A DNA stretch of 64,000 nucleotides from Paenibacillus andongensis (lineage in GTDB: Bacteria; Bacillota; Bacilli; Paenibacillales; NBRC-103111), in NCBI RefSeq assembly GCF_025369935.1, contig NZ_CP104467.1:831501-895500 (forward strand). The letters run 5' to 3'. Below the pieces are notes generated by a model that worked only from the letters and a program-made list of their open reading frames with translations, made no database searches and was not told where the DNA came from. Shown piece after piece: positions 53,684 through 62,300 of this stretch (position 1 is the first letter of the stretch; each line of letters starts with the position of its first letter). Position numbers and translations under genes: made by a program.

Positions 53684-54598
53684 ATGGAACGATTCTGGAA
53701 AGTGTGTCAAATTAACACTTCCGTAATGTCTCATATAGGTCGAGTTCGCTCGAATCATGAGGACAACTTCTTGCTGAACAATGGATCTTATATCTCCGAA
53801 GAACAGCAAAAAACCATTATCATTAATGGTAACTCTTTGAATCCTGAGTCATTTGTTTCTGCGCAATATTCGGCAAATAACGCTGCGAAGGGTATTTTTG
53901 CTGTTAGTGATGGTATGGGGGGACACAATGCGGGCGAGGTTGCTAGCCTGCTTGCTGTAGCTTACTTAAATAATGCCAGAAATTATATATTAAATACGGA
54001 GCAAATTGAGGCTTCAGTTGAACGTTATCAACAATATGTGAACCAAGTGAATCGAGAAATATGTAACAAGGCTCACCGAAATTCCGGTTTAGATGGCATG
54101 GGAGCAACCTTATCTTCTTTGATATTAAAAAATGATAGTGTGGTCGCTGTGAATATTGGCGATAGCCGTGTATACAAGTACGACGGAGAGAATCTTCTGC
54201 AAATGACCAAAGATCATACAGAGGGCCAAAGACTATTGGATTTGAAACTATTAACGGTTAAAGAAGTGGAGAGCTTTAAGTCTAGGAAAGCATTAAGTCG
54301 TTATCTCGGAATGAATGACGATTTCGCTATATTAAAGGGAGAAGCAACAGATATTTTCCCGATCCATCAAAGAGAGTGGTTTTTACTTTGCAGCGACGGT
54401 TTGAGCGATGTAGTATTTGATTCGATGATTGAAATGATACTAGGTCAATTCTATAAATTCGGGAATATCAAAGAAGCTGTACAGACCTTAGTAAAAGCAG
54501 CGCTTGATGGCGTGAACGGCAGACATGGAGGAAGCGATAATATAACAGCAATGATAGTTGAAATATCACCATCATCCGAATCATGCAGGGGGAAGTGA
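53684..54598 (+). CDS. PP2C-family Ser/Thr phosphatase
   Basis: A 304-residue protein. Metal-binding motifs: RSNHEDNFLL near residue 24, VSDGMGGHNAGEVA near 76, GATLSSLILK near 145, IGDSRVYKYDG near 160, CSDGLSDVV near 235 and GGSDNITAMIVE near 285. This is the whole PP2C core. It overlaps nothing but its end is one base before the kinase start; the pair is a kinase-phosphatase module. Confidence 0.92.
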   Translation: MERFWKVCQINTSVMSHIGRVRSNHEDNFLLNNGSYISEEQQKTIIINGNSLNPESFVSAQYSANNAAKGIFAVSDGMGGHNAGEVASLLAVAYLNNARNYILNTEQIEASVERYQQYVNQVNREICNKAHRNSGLDGMGATLSSLILKNDSVVAVNIGDSRVYKYDGENLLQMTKDHTEGQRLLDLKLLTVKEVESFKSRKALSRYLGMNDDFAILKGEATDIFPIHQREWFLLCSDGLSDVVFDSMIEMILGQFYKFGNIKEAVQTLVKAALDGVNGRHGGSDNITAMIVEISPSSESCRGK

Positions 54599-54600
54599 GT

Positions 54601-57138
54601 ATGGAGAATCCGAAGGATCTGACAGGACAAATGATTTTGGGTTATCATGTTGAAGAGCAAATTGGCTCCGGTGGCTTCGGCACCGTTTATAAAGTGTCAA
54701 AGACCAATGTGAGTGGTGAGTTTATTTATGCAATGAAGCATATTACGATTCCGACAGAAATGCAGTACAACGATGTACTGAGTTCTATGGGGGGGGATTA
54801 TTCCAAGGCGGATAACTATTTTACATCGGTGCTTACCGACATCATTCACGAAATTAATATTTTAAGTTCATTGTCAGAGAAAAATAGTAATCACGTCGTT
54901 ATCTACTATGATAATGAAATTGTTAAACAGGAAAGCCCCTTGAGATATGATATTTATATACGAATGGAGTATTTGACTCCGCTGACAGCCTATGCAAGAA
55001 CCCATGAGATGAAAGTTATGGATATTCTAGATTTGGGAATTGATATTCTTTCGGCTCTAGATCTCTGCCATTCCAATCATATTATTCATAGAGATATTAA
55101 GGATGATAATATATTTGTAAATAAAGATGGAAAATGTAAACTTGGTGATTTCGGAATCGCCAAAGTTTTGAAGGATACATCAAGAGCTGCTTCAGTGAAA
55201 GGAACCCCTGCCTTTATCGCGCCTGAAGTTTACTCCGGCCAAGAAGAGTACAGTCATATTGTTGATTTGTATTCACTTGGCATTGTTTTGTATAAATTAT
55301 TGAATTATTCTAGACTACCATTTCTGCCTGATTATCCAGCGACTTATGAAATGGATGACGTTGATCGCGCGATCGGAAGACGCTTATTAGGTGAAATTCC
55401 GGATCGCCCGGCAAACGCGCGAAATGAACTGGGTGACACTCTTGTTAAAGCTATTTCTTCGAAGGAAAATAGGTTTAAGAATGCGAAGGAATTCTCAGAT
55501 GCACTAGTAGAAATTAAGCATCGTTTGCCAAGGGAAGAGCTTGAACGAGTTATCAATAAGCATATTGTTGTAGCCACAGCTAACCACCAAACGAAACGTC
55601 CCAATAGCATGGGTTTTCGAGATGCGAGTTCCAAAGATTATGATCAAACAATCGGTGCCAATGTGTTGGGAAATGCATCAGGGAAACAAATTTTAGGCGA
55701 TAAATATACAAATACTATTGATCATATTAATAACAAGGATCTGTTCAAGTCCGTAGGCGCCACTCCAATTTATTCAACACAAAATGTGGCAGCTGGAGCT
55801 GAGTCTCAAGCTCGAGAGAACCTATTTACGATGCCTGATGATCCTTTGTCGAGACCAACGGAAAAAATATATCGTGAATATACTGCACCAATTGAAAAGA
55901 AGGATTTCATATGGGCGATTTATTTGGCCCCCGTTATCATTGGCCTTATTGGCATTATCCTGTTTTTTGCTGTTGTTCCTCAGGCGATCGGAAAGCTGAT
56001 CCCGCTGAACGATTTGCTCGCAGGTAATTTTGATAAAATGTTGAGTGTCAATAACCTAAGTTCGCTGTTGAGTAAGAAAATGTTAGTTTTTAGAGCCCTA
56101 TTTTATCTGATATTTGTGGCTTTTGTTACTTCTTTGTTTTTTGTAGGGAAACAATTACAAAAGAAAAAGGAGCCGAATGCTCTAGGTGCTATTCTTCGTG
56201 GCAAAGAACCTTACTTTAAAATGCTAGTGATCAGCGGATCTATGAATGAAGCCAGAAGAACAATGAGAAATAATGCTGATGTGAATAAGATGCAAGAGAG
56301 AATCAAAAGGCTTGAGGAACAACTGAAAAGCGAGACGGACTTCGGATGCGGCAATGATCAGATTACCGACTGCGAGAATGATATCGCCGAAAAAATTCGA
56401 TTTCTAACCGAGATCATTAGTAGTCTCTCTAATGATGAGCAATTAACAAGGAAGTTACATATTGCCGAAAAAACTGCTTTGAGTTTGGTAAGTTTACTTA
56501 GAATTAGGCGTGAAATGACAATAACTAAAAATCAACATGTAAGTACAAATAAAGTCGGTTTATTTGCGATCCTTTTAATCATCATTGTTTTTGTAATCAT
56601 GTTCATGATCCCAATTAACAAGTCTAAAGCCGATTTGAGTGTTTCGAATGATTCGAGTAGTAATTTGGCAACGAATAGTCCAACAACTAGAAGCAGTTCG
56701 TCAGATTTATCAAAAGTGAATCAAGATTTGTCCCAATCTGTTTCAGGAAGTAATTTAAATGAAGAACAGAAGAAAAAGATACCAGATGTCGTCAGTGGTA
56801 CTACAGTGCAAACAAATGCACCTGTTTCAACGACGTGGATATCTGATTTGAATTCTGATTTGTTGGTTATTAATATCGATATTAAAGCAGCAGATTTAGC
56901 AAATACTTGTATTACCTTCAATAAAAAATGGGGAAGTACAGTAAAAAAAGCATCAAGTGATGCGTTTTTTAGCAAATCAAATGATTATGAGAATATAAGA
57001 GATATTGAGATTACACTTGGCTCCATGAAATTTTGGAGTGAGGCAATTTTGGACAGTAAAGGATCTGATTCATTAGAGCTGGATTCTTTGAAAAGCTCAC
57101 TGAATAAGCTTAAACGCATTACAGATCAAAAAAGCTAG
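54601..57138 (+). CDS. Membrane Ser/Thr protein kinase (PknB-like)
   Basis: An 845-residue protein. The kinase domain lies at about residues 15-330: GSGGFGTVYKV near 22, YAMKHI with the Lys near 47, IIHRDIKDDNIFV near 160, LGDFGIAKVL near 182 and FIAPEVYSG near 210. Three hydrophobic segments follow near 437-460, 495-520 and 655-675, and a C-terminal tail (about 680-845) with Ser/Asn-rich linker and a helical region. ORF is open from 54,583, but AGGGGGAA fits the ATG at 54,601. It may phosphorylate the EssC FHA partner; the phosphatase just before it would reverse that. Confidence 0.9.
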   Translation: MENPKDLTGQMILGYHVEEQIGSGGFGTVYKVSKTNVSGEFIYAMKHITIPTEMQYNDVLSSMGGDYSKADNYFTSVLTDIIHEINILSSLSEKNSNHVVIYYDNEIVKQESPLRYDIYIRMEYLTPLTAYARTHEMKVMDILDLGIDILSALDLCHSNHIIHRDIKDDNIFVNKDGKCKLGDFGIAKVLKDTSRAASVKGTPAFIAPEVYSGQEEYSHIVDLYSLGIVLYKLLNYSRLPFLPDYPATYEMDDVDRAIGRRLLGEIPDRPANARNELGDTLVKAISSKENRFKNAKEFSDALVEIKHRLPREELERVINKHIVVATANHQTKRPNSMGFRDASSKDYDQTIGANVLGNASGKQILGDKYTNTIDHINNKDLFKSVGATPIYSTQNVAAGAESQARENLFTMPDDPLSRPTEKIYREYTAPIEKKDFIWAIYLAPVIIGLIGIILFFAVVPQAIGKLIPLNDLLAGNFDKMLSVNNLSSLLSKKMLVFRALFYLIFVAFVTSLFFVGKQLQKKKEPNALGAILRGKEPYFKMLVISGSMNEARRTMRNNADVNKMQERIKRLEEQLKSETDFGCGNDQITDCENDIAEKIRFLTEIISSLSNDEQLTRKLHIAEKTALSLVSLLRIRREMTITKNQHVSTNKVGLFAILLIIIVFVIMFMIPINKSKADLSVSNDSSSNLATNSPTTRSSSSDLSKVNQDLSQSVSGSNLNEEQKKKIPDVVSGTTVQTNAPVSTTWISDLNSDLLVINIDIKAADLANTCITFNKKWGSTVKKASSDAFFSKSNDYENIRDIEITLGSMKFWSEAILDSKGSDSLELDSLKSSLNKLKRITDQKS

Positions 57139-57231
57139 TAATATTTTTTGGTTTATCATTTACTAGATTGGGCATCCTTTTACAAGATTTGGAGATTCTA
57201 GTGAAGAGGTGTCTTTTTAGTAAGCGTAAAC

Positions 57232-57269
57232 TAGTCCCCACCTTGTTGTTAAAGGATAGGGGCTATTTT
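57232..57269 (+). terminator. Intrinsic terminator after the kinase gene
   Basis: TAGTCCCC pairs with GGGGCTA with one bulged base around a 17-base loop, followed by TTTTA. It probably ends the kinase transcript. Confidence 0.6.
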
Positions 57270-57279
57270 ACGCTATGTA

Positions 57280-57552
57280 TTAAATACACGGCAGGTCAAG
57301 GGCAGTGTCTGAAGACCAAGGAAGCAGTTTATCGAGCGCTTCCTTATCGTTTGGGTTTGCCAGCTGAGGTAATATCTCAAACACATAGGTCAAATAGACA
57401 AAGGGATTCAATCCATTCTCCTTGGCTGTTTCGATGCATGATTTGGAGGAGATCCAGGCGGAGTTCAATTTGTTTAAGTTGCAGGTATAGCAGAAGCGGA
57501 AAATAGACATTTCGACATTATTGCTTGGCTTCTTGATTCCAAAGGAACACAC
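57280..57552 (-). pseudogene. IS66-family transposase C-terminal fragment
   Basis: On the minus strand, SAWISSKSCIETAKENGLN, PFVYLTYVFEILPQL and LDKLLPWSSD match the last 70 residues of IS66 transposases. The rest of the element, including the DDE domain, is absent. A decayed insertion sequence. Confidence 0.75.
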
Positions 57553-57666
57553 TATAGTGGTGACTATTTTCTTAAAAGATTTTTAAAGCTAGTTTCTTCC
57601 AAATCAGATCATCAAAACGCAGCTACTCCGATTAAGATTGATGTTTGGAATTATGGAGAACTGTAA
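57480..57666 (+). pseudogene. Orphan protein fragment
   Basis: A plus-strand open frame bounded by stops with AEAENRHFDIIAWLLDSKGT and HYSGDYFLKRFLKLV as its sequence. It has protein-like composition but no start or ribosome site, so it is a remnant of a gene I do not recognise. Confidence 0.35.
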
Positions 57667-57876
57667 GTCAAACAGGAGTGGTTCCGGTTATTGAATCTAG
57701 TTTTAATGAAATACGGATTTTCACCGGTAATTGTAAAAGCCGCAAACGATCCTCGTTTGAGATATTATGAAACTTTAGAATTAGCAAGTATAGGCCATGA
57801 TGTAAAACGATTCATTCAGTTAATTGCTGGGTGTGTAGAGGATAGTTTGCAAAGATATATTGGAGCAGTAAAGTGA
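57667..57876 (+). pseudogene. Fic-family C-terminal fragment
   Basis: NLVLMKYGFSPVIVKAANDP, RLRYYETLELA and DVKRFIQLIAGCVEDSLQ match the C-terminus of Fic proteins, after the catalytic HPFx(D/E)GN(G/K)R loop. The active site is missing; a TAA closes the frame before it. Confidence 0.7.
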
Positions 57877-57892
57877 TTTTTTATCTGATAAA

Positions 57893-57920
57893 ACCCTATC
57901 CTTATATCTTAGGATAGGGT
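57893..57920. terminator. Terminator-like 10-bp hairpin
   Basis: ACCCTATCCT and AGGATAGGGT around an eight-base loop. The T run is on the minus strand. Confidence 0.6.
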
Positions 57921-58567
57921 AGTTTGGAAGTGGCATAAAGGGCAAATTATTGCTCCTCTATTGCAAAATATTGGTGGAAAATTGGTGTTAAACTGGTTAT
58001 AAAGTGTAGCAGTAACCCACTATAAGCTGCCTACTAGAGCCGATAGTAGAGTCGAAGAATCCTGTAAAATCAAGGCTTCAGGCGGATTGAAACAGGTTCT
58101 AGCCGAAGGCCGAATTGACTCGCATACGGTGCATGTATGTGCTTATTAATTTAAAATCAATCAGTTACATAGAACAAATATGAGACTGCCTTAATTGGTG
58201 GTCTCTTTTGAATGGGGCTAAAATTAGTTGGAGTTCGGGTGATGTGTGTACACCGAGCTTTTATGAAACGCAGTAGGAGGAGCTGCAGGAATGGCGAGAG
58301 AAGCGGCGTGTGGGTAAAGTTAAGGTGACGCTGGATCGGGAGCATTTGGATTTGGGTAGTGAGGTTTTGGGGATTGGAGTGGAGTAGGATGGAGGGCTAT
58401 CGAATAGGGTCTATAAACGGTTTAAAACAAATCGCTTCACCAGCTAGTGGGTAGGGGGATAATAAAAGAGCGACTAAGGAACTAGCGGGCAGTCAGCAGG
58501 ATAACCTAGCAAGTCTGGAAGAAGCGTTTCCGACGTCGGTGAATGATCAAATAATCGATTAACAGCA
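57921..58567. other. Degenerate DNA without an intact gene
   Basis: Only short open stretches remain, for example 57,999-58,149 (THYKLPTRADSRVEESCKI) and the plus-strand stretch around 58,250-58,387 (VGKVKVTLDREHLDLGS), each broken by stops. They look like gene remnants, not known families. A weak GAGAC/GTCTC hairpin with TTTT lies near 58,181-58,210. Confidence 0.4.
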
Positions 58568-58591
58568 GGCACCCTCCGTGGTGCCTTTTTT
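58568..58591 (+). terminator. Strong intrinsic terminator
   Basis: GGCACC, six-base loop, GGTGCC, then TTTTTT. From here to 58,920 I see no credible gene; IEAFIKFRQSQREILPSGEV near 58,763 is a short remnant. Confidence 0.85.
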
Positions 58592-58920
58592 GTGTTGTAG
58601 AATAACGTGCGGGAGAGTGAACGAATGTGATTGGGTTGGCCTTATTCGACGGCGGATACCGGGTGTCTTTGTTTCGTCTCGGTGTAATGGCCCGAGTGGC
58701 CGATGAAGGGTTACACCACACCTGTTTTTTTCATCAATTTTTAAAAAAGTCGGGAGAATGAATTGAGGCTTTTATTAAATTTCGACAAAGTCAGAGGGAA
58801 ATTCTTCCTTCCGGCGAAGTCATTAGAGTTGGTGTTTAAAAAGGTATTAAGGGTTCCTAGACTTTATATATTAGTTTAAATAGTCAATATGCCATATATC
58901 TAGGTAGAAACGGAGCTGCA

Positions 58921-59340
58921 ATGAGAATTTATTTTACCGTAAAAAGTGTCGGTAAGAGAAAGCCTTTCTTGATGAAGAAGGAATACATCCTCGCATCTGT
59001 ACCATGTACTCTCAGGGAGTTAATTACTGAAATTGTCGCTCACCATGTACGAGAATATAATGAACGGACTGAGGAGAGCCAACTCTTAGCATTTTTAACT
59101 GAAGAAGAAATTAACGCTAAAGGAATTGAAGGGAAAGTGGGGTTCGGCTCAAAGTATGATGATAGACAGGCGAACGAAGAAGAATCCATTCAAACTGCGC
59201 TTTTAGCCTACGAGGATGGGTTGTACCGGGTGTTTTTACGCGAAGAGGAAGTCTCCGATCTGAGTTCAAGGATAGACATTCAGGATGGGGATGACATTAC
59301 ATTTATTAAATTTACGATGTTAGCCGGCCGACTTTGGTAA
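58921..59340 (+). CDS. Small conserved protein before DUF4132 gene
   Basis: A 139-residue protein (FTVKSVGKRKPFLMKKEYIL, TLRELITEIVAHHVREYNER, DIQDGDDITFIKFTMLAG). The beta-rich end resembles a ubiquitin-like fold. It is 14 bases before the DUF4132 gene and likely works with it. I do not know the family. GGAGCTGC precedes the ATG. Confidence 0.6.
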   Translation: MRIYFTVKSVGKRKPFLMKKEYILASVPCTLRELITEIVAHHVREYNERTEESQLLAFLTEEEINAKGIEGKVGFGSKYDDRQANEEESIQTALLAYEDGLYRVFLREEEVSDLSSRIDIQDGDDITFIKFTMLAGRLW

Positions 59341-59354
59341 TGGAGGGAACCTAA

Positions 59355-62300
59355 TTGCTATTTTTTCAACGGGAAGACGAAACAACCAAGCAACTGGAAC
59401 TAATGATATTTGAGAAATTGGATAAGGCGCCTCGAGAAAGACGCATGACCTATCAAGAGATCGGTGCACTTCTCGATCAAATTTATGCGCAAGAAACGGG
59501 GGATTCTTATTTTGCCCCTTTCGTTTCTATCCTCAAACAAAAGGCTGGTGAGTATCCGGCTGAAATCATGCGGTATTTATCCATACATATAACTGAGTAC
59601 CCCTACAGCACTGGGTATGTACGCAGGCCATATCGTACGAAGAACCCTCGTGTTCATGTAGAAAATATGGTTCGTAAGCTGTTTGCTCTATACGATCTCA
59701 CTAGGACCAACTTTTCGCTCATAGAGTACCTCACGACACCAATCAACCAAATTGACAGTTCGATGGTTTCCTATATGCTTGCTTTTGAACTAGATCAAAA
59801 CAATCGTAAAGTGTTTGATGCCCTTAAGGAGATTTTATTTGGAGATAACAACACTGCTCTACTGAATCGGGCTATGATTCGAGGCATCTTCTTCTGCCAT
59901 CAAGAAGAGGCTCATCAAATGCTCAGCCAGATGCTGATCGCTGCGCGACTGCAGGAGGGCTTGCGCCAAAGTATCGTCGAATCCATGGACGAGGGCACGA
60001 TTGAAGCCTTGACGTATTTACTTAAGGTCATTATCGACAATGATTTCATCCGTTACAGCTCCGTCATTCGTGCACTGGATGTATGGACGGGCCTTGCGCT
60101 TGAAGCGGCTAATACCAGGGTCGTCAAGCAATGCATCGAGTATGCGCACACGTGTTTGAACGATGACGATCTTTGTCATGAGTGGTCGGGAAGTAATGAT
60201 GTTCATAAGCTGTATTTCTCCCTATGGGCTACGGCCGCTAGAGAAGAGGATCGACTCCATGACCTAATCAAGCACATTATGGAAAATGGCGCAACGTACC
60301 AAAAAATCACAGTTCAATATTTCCTGGCACAAAGTCAAAATAACGAACTGCGTTTTTCCCTTTCCGTTCCCTATATAGCGCAATCCGACTTGGAGCTGCA
60401 GTCGCTTGTCATTGCCAATTACGTGTATAAGTGGTCAAGCATTTGGCGAGCTCATCCGGATTATGAAACCATAAAAAACAAACCTATCGTCGAACGAGTC
60501 GCCATACTAGAAAGGAAAGAGGAGAGGGTCCGGCAATTCGAGCTATTTAAAACGATGCTGGTCCACATGCCGAAGCAGGAGGTGGTGGAAAAGTCGAAAG
60601 TTTTTGACTGGATGACATATTCCCACTCCACCGATGCAATCGCCAATAAGATGCTGTATCTCACGGCTTATGATCTGGACTCTGATTTGACCGCTCAGGT
60701 TATAGCCCTTAAGGATCGGGTCAGTCCCGACCTACGTAATGCTTTGATCCGGTCCTTTACGAGCGATGTAACCAATCCGGTGCAGAGACAGTTTCTTTTG
60801 GACTCCTTATCCGATAAAAGTATATCCAATCGTGAAGCGGCGTTAACTAGAATTAACGAAATGAAGATTACTCCGCTGGATGCCGAAATGATTCAAGGTC
60901 TTTTAAAACTAAAGACCGGCGCGCTTCGGCAAAGCGCCATCAAGATTCTGCTAAAGCAGGACTTAGATCAGCTTGACCATTCCATTGAAATGCTTCTCGA
61001 GAGTCCAGTGGAGCTGCAGCGTTTAGGCGCTTTGGAGATGCTCTGTGTGTTGAAGGAAGATGATCAGCGAGTTACCCAGTTTGAGCGGGTGAAGCATCAC
61101 GTTGCGTCCATTAAGGAGCCATCTGATAAAGAGCGTTTACTGGTAGATCGCTTGCATCAAGAGGAGCAGAAGGGCCTCCATAACGGTTTCGGTTTATTCG
61201 ATCTAAATAGGGAACAGGACCTCCACAAGCTTCCGGACTATCCAGATGTCCGCGTAAAAGACTTCTTTGAGATGTCGATCGCAAAGATCAAAGCGTTTCT
61301 ACAAGGCTTATCGGATTTGATCCATACAAATCGGGACTATGAATATACAGTCGAAGGGTATGCAGGCAGTAAGGAGAACCATCTGCTGGGAGCAAGGTTG
61401 GATCGTCTAAAGGGATACCAGAAGCAAGAGCGTGAAAAGACATACTTGGAAGGTTATCCGCTAGCGGAAGTATGGGAGCACTACCTACAAGAGAGCGAAT
61501 GTACGCCTCAAGAGCTCACTCAGATTGCTTTTTATTTCACTTCGGAACCCCTTTATAAGTACGTTACGGATAAACTGATAAGCTGGGAAATGAATCGGTA
61601 TAAGCCATTGGGAGAATGGGGGAAGGAATTTATATCGGAACTGTATCCAATGGAAACGATTCATGCTTTCTTTGAATTTATCCCTAACCTGCCGTATCTC
61701 CAGCAAGTTCGGCAAATCCTATTTGCCTACTTCCATGACAGTGATAAGGAAGAACGGTTCTCTATGTCCAGCAAGATCCTAAATAAAATCATCGGAGCTT
61801 TGCAAAGGATGGAGCTGGAGGAAAACTCGAAAGCGTGGTCTAGCCTTACGTCACCATGGAGCTCCTGGTCTGGCAGTCTCACCTATGACGATCATTCATT
61901 TCTTGAGTATTTCGCGATGACGCTGAATCTCGATAGGCTTACTCATTATGAAGATTTTCACCCGGAGCTCAAAGAGTTTGTCCGAGCACATGATTTGGGC
62001 CTCATTGATGATGATGAACTTTATAGAGAACTCATGACTCGAAAACGAAGGAGCCAGCAGCACATCAGAACGATCACCGAGAAGAGGATCGACTTTGTGA
62101 AGGAAAATTCCTCGATACATAGGTTTAAGGAGAAAGTACTCTCCGTAATTCTGGAATTGGAACTGAATCGTGGTGATTTACCAACGGACGTATCCGACCT
62201 CGCGATGGGTATAAGCTATTATGAGGGGATCGAATACTTCATAGCCATTTTATCTGGCCTCGACCAGGATGCGTTTGTGCGTGGTTATATTTACGGCAAT

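Noticed and set aside
57168-57506. 112-codon plus-strand ORF
   Set aside because: It is antisense to the IS66 fragment, and its Arg/Ser-rich composition is typical of a shadow frame.
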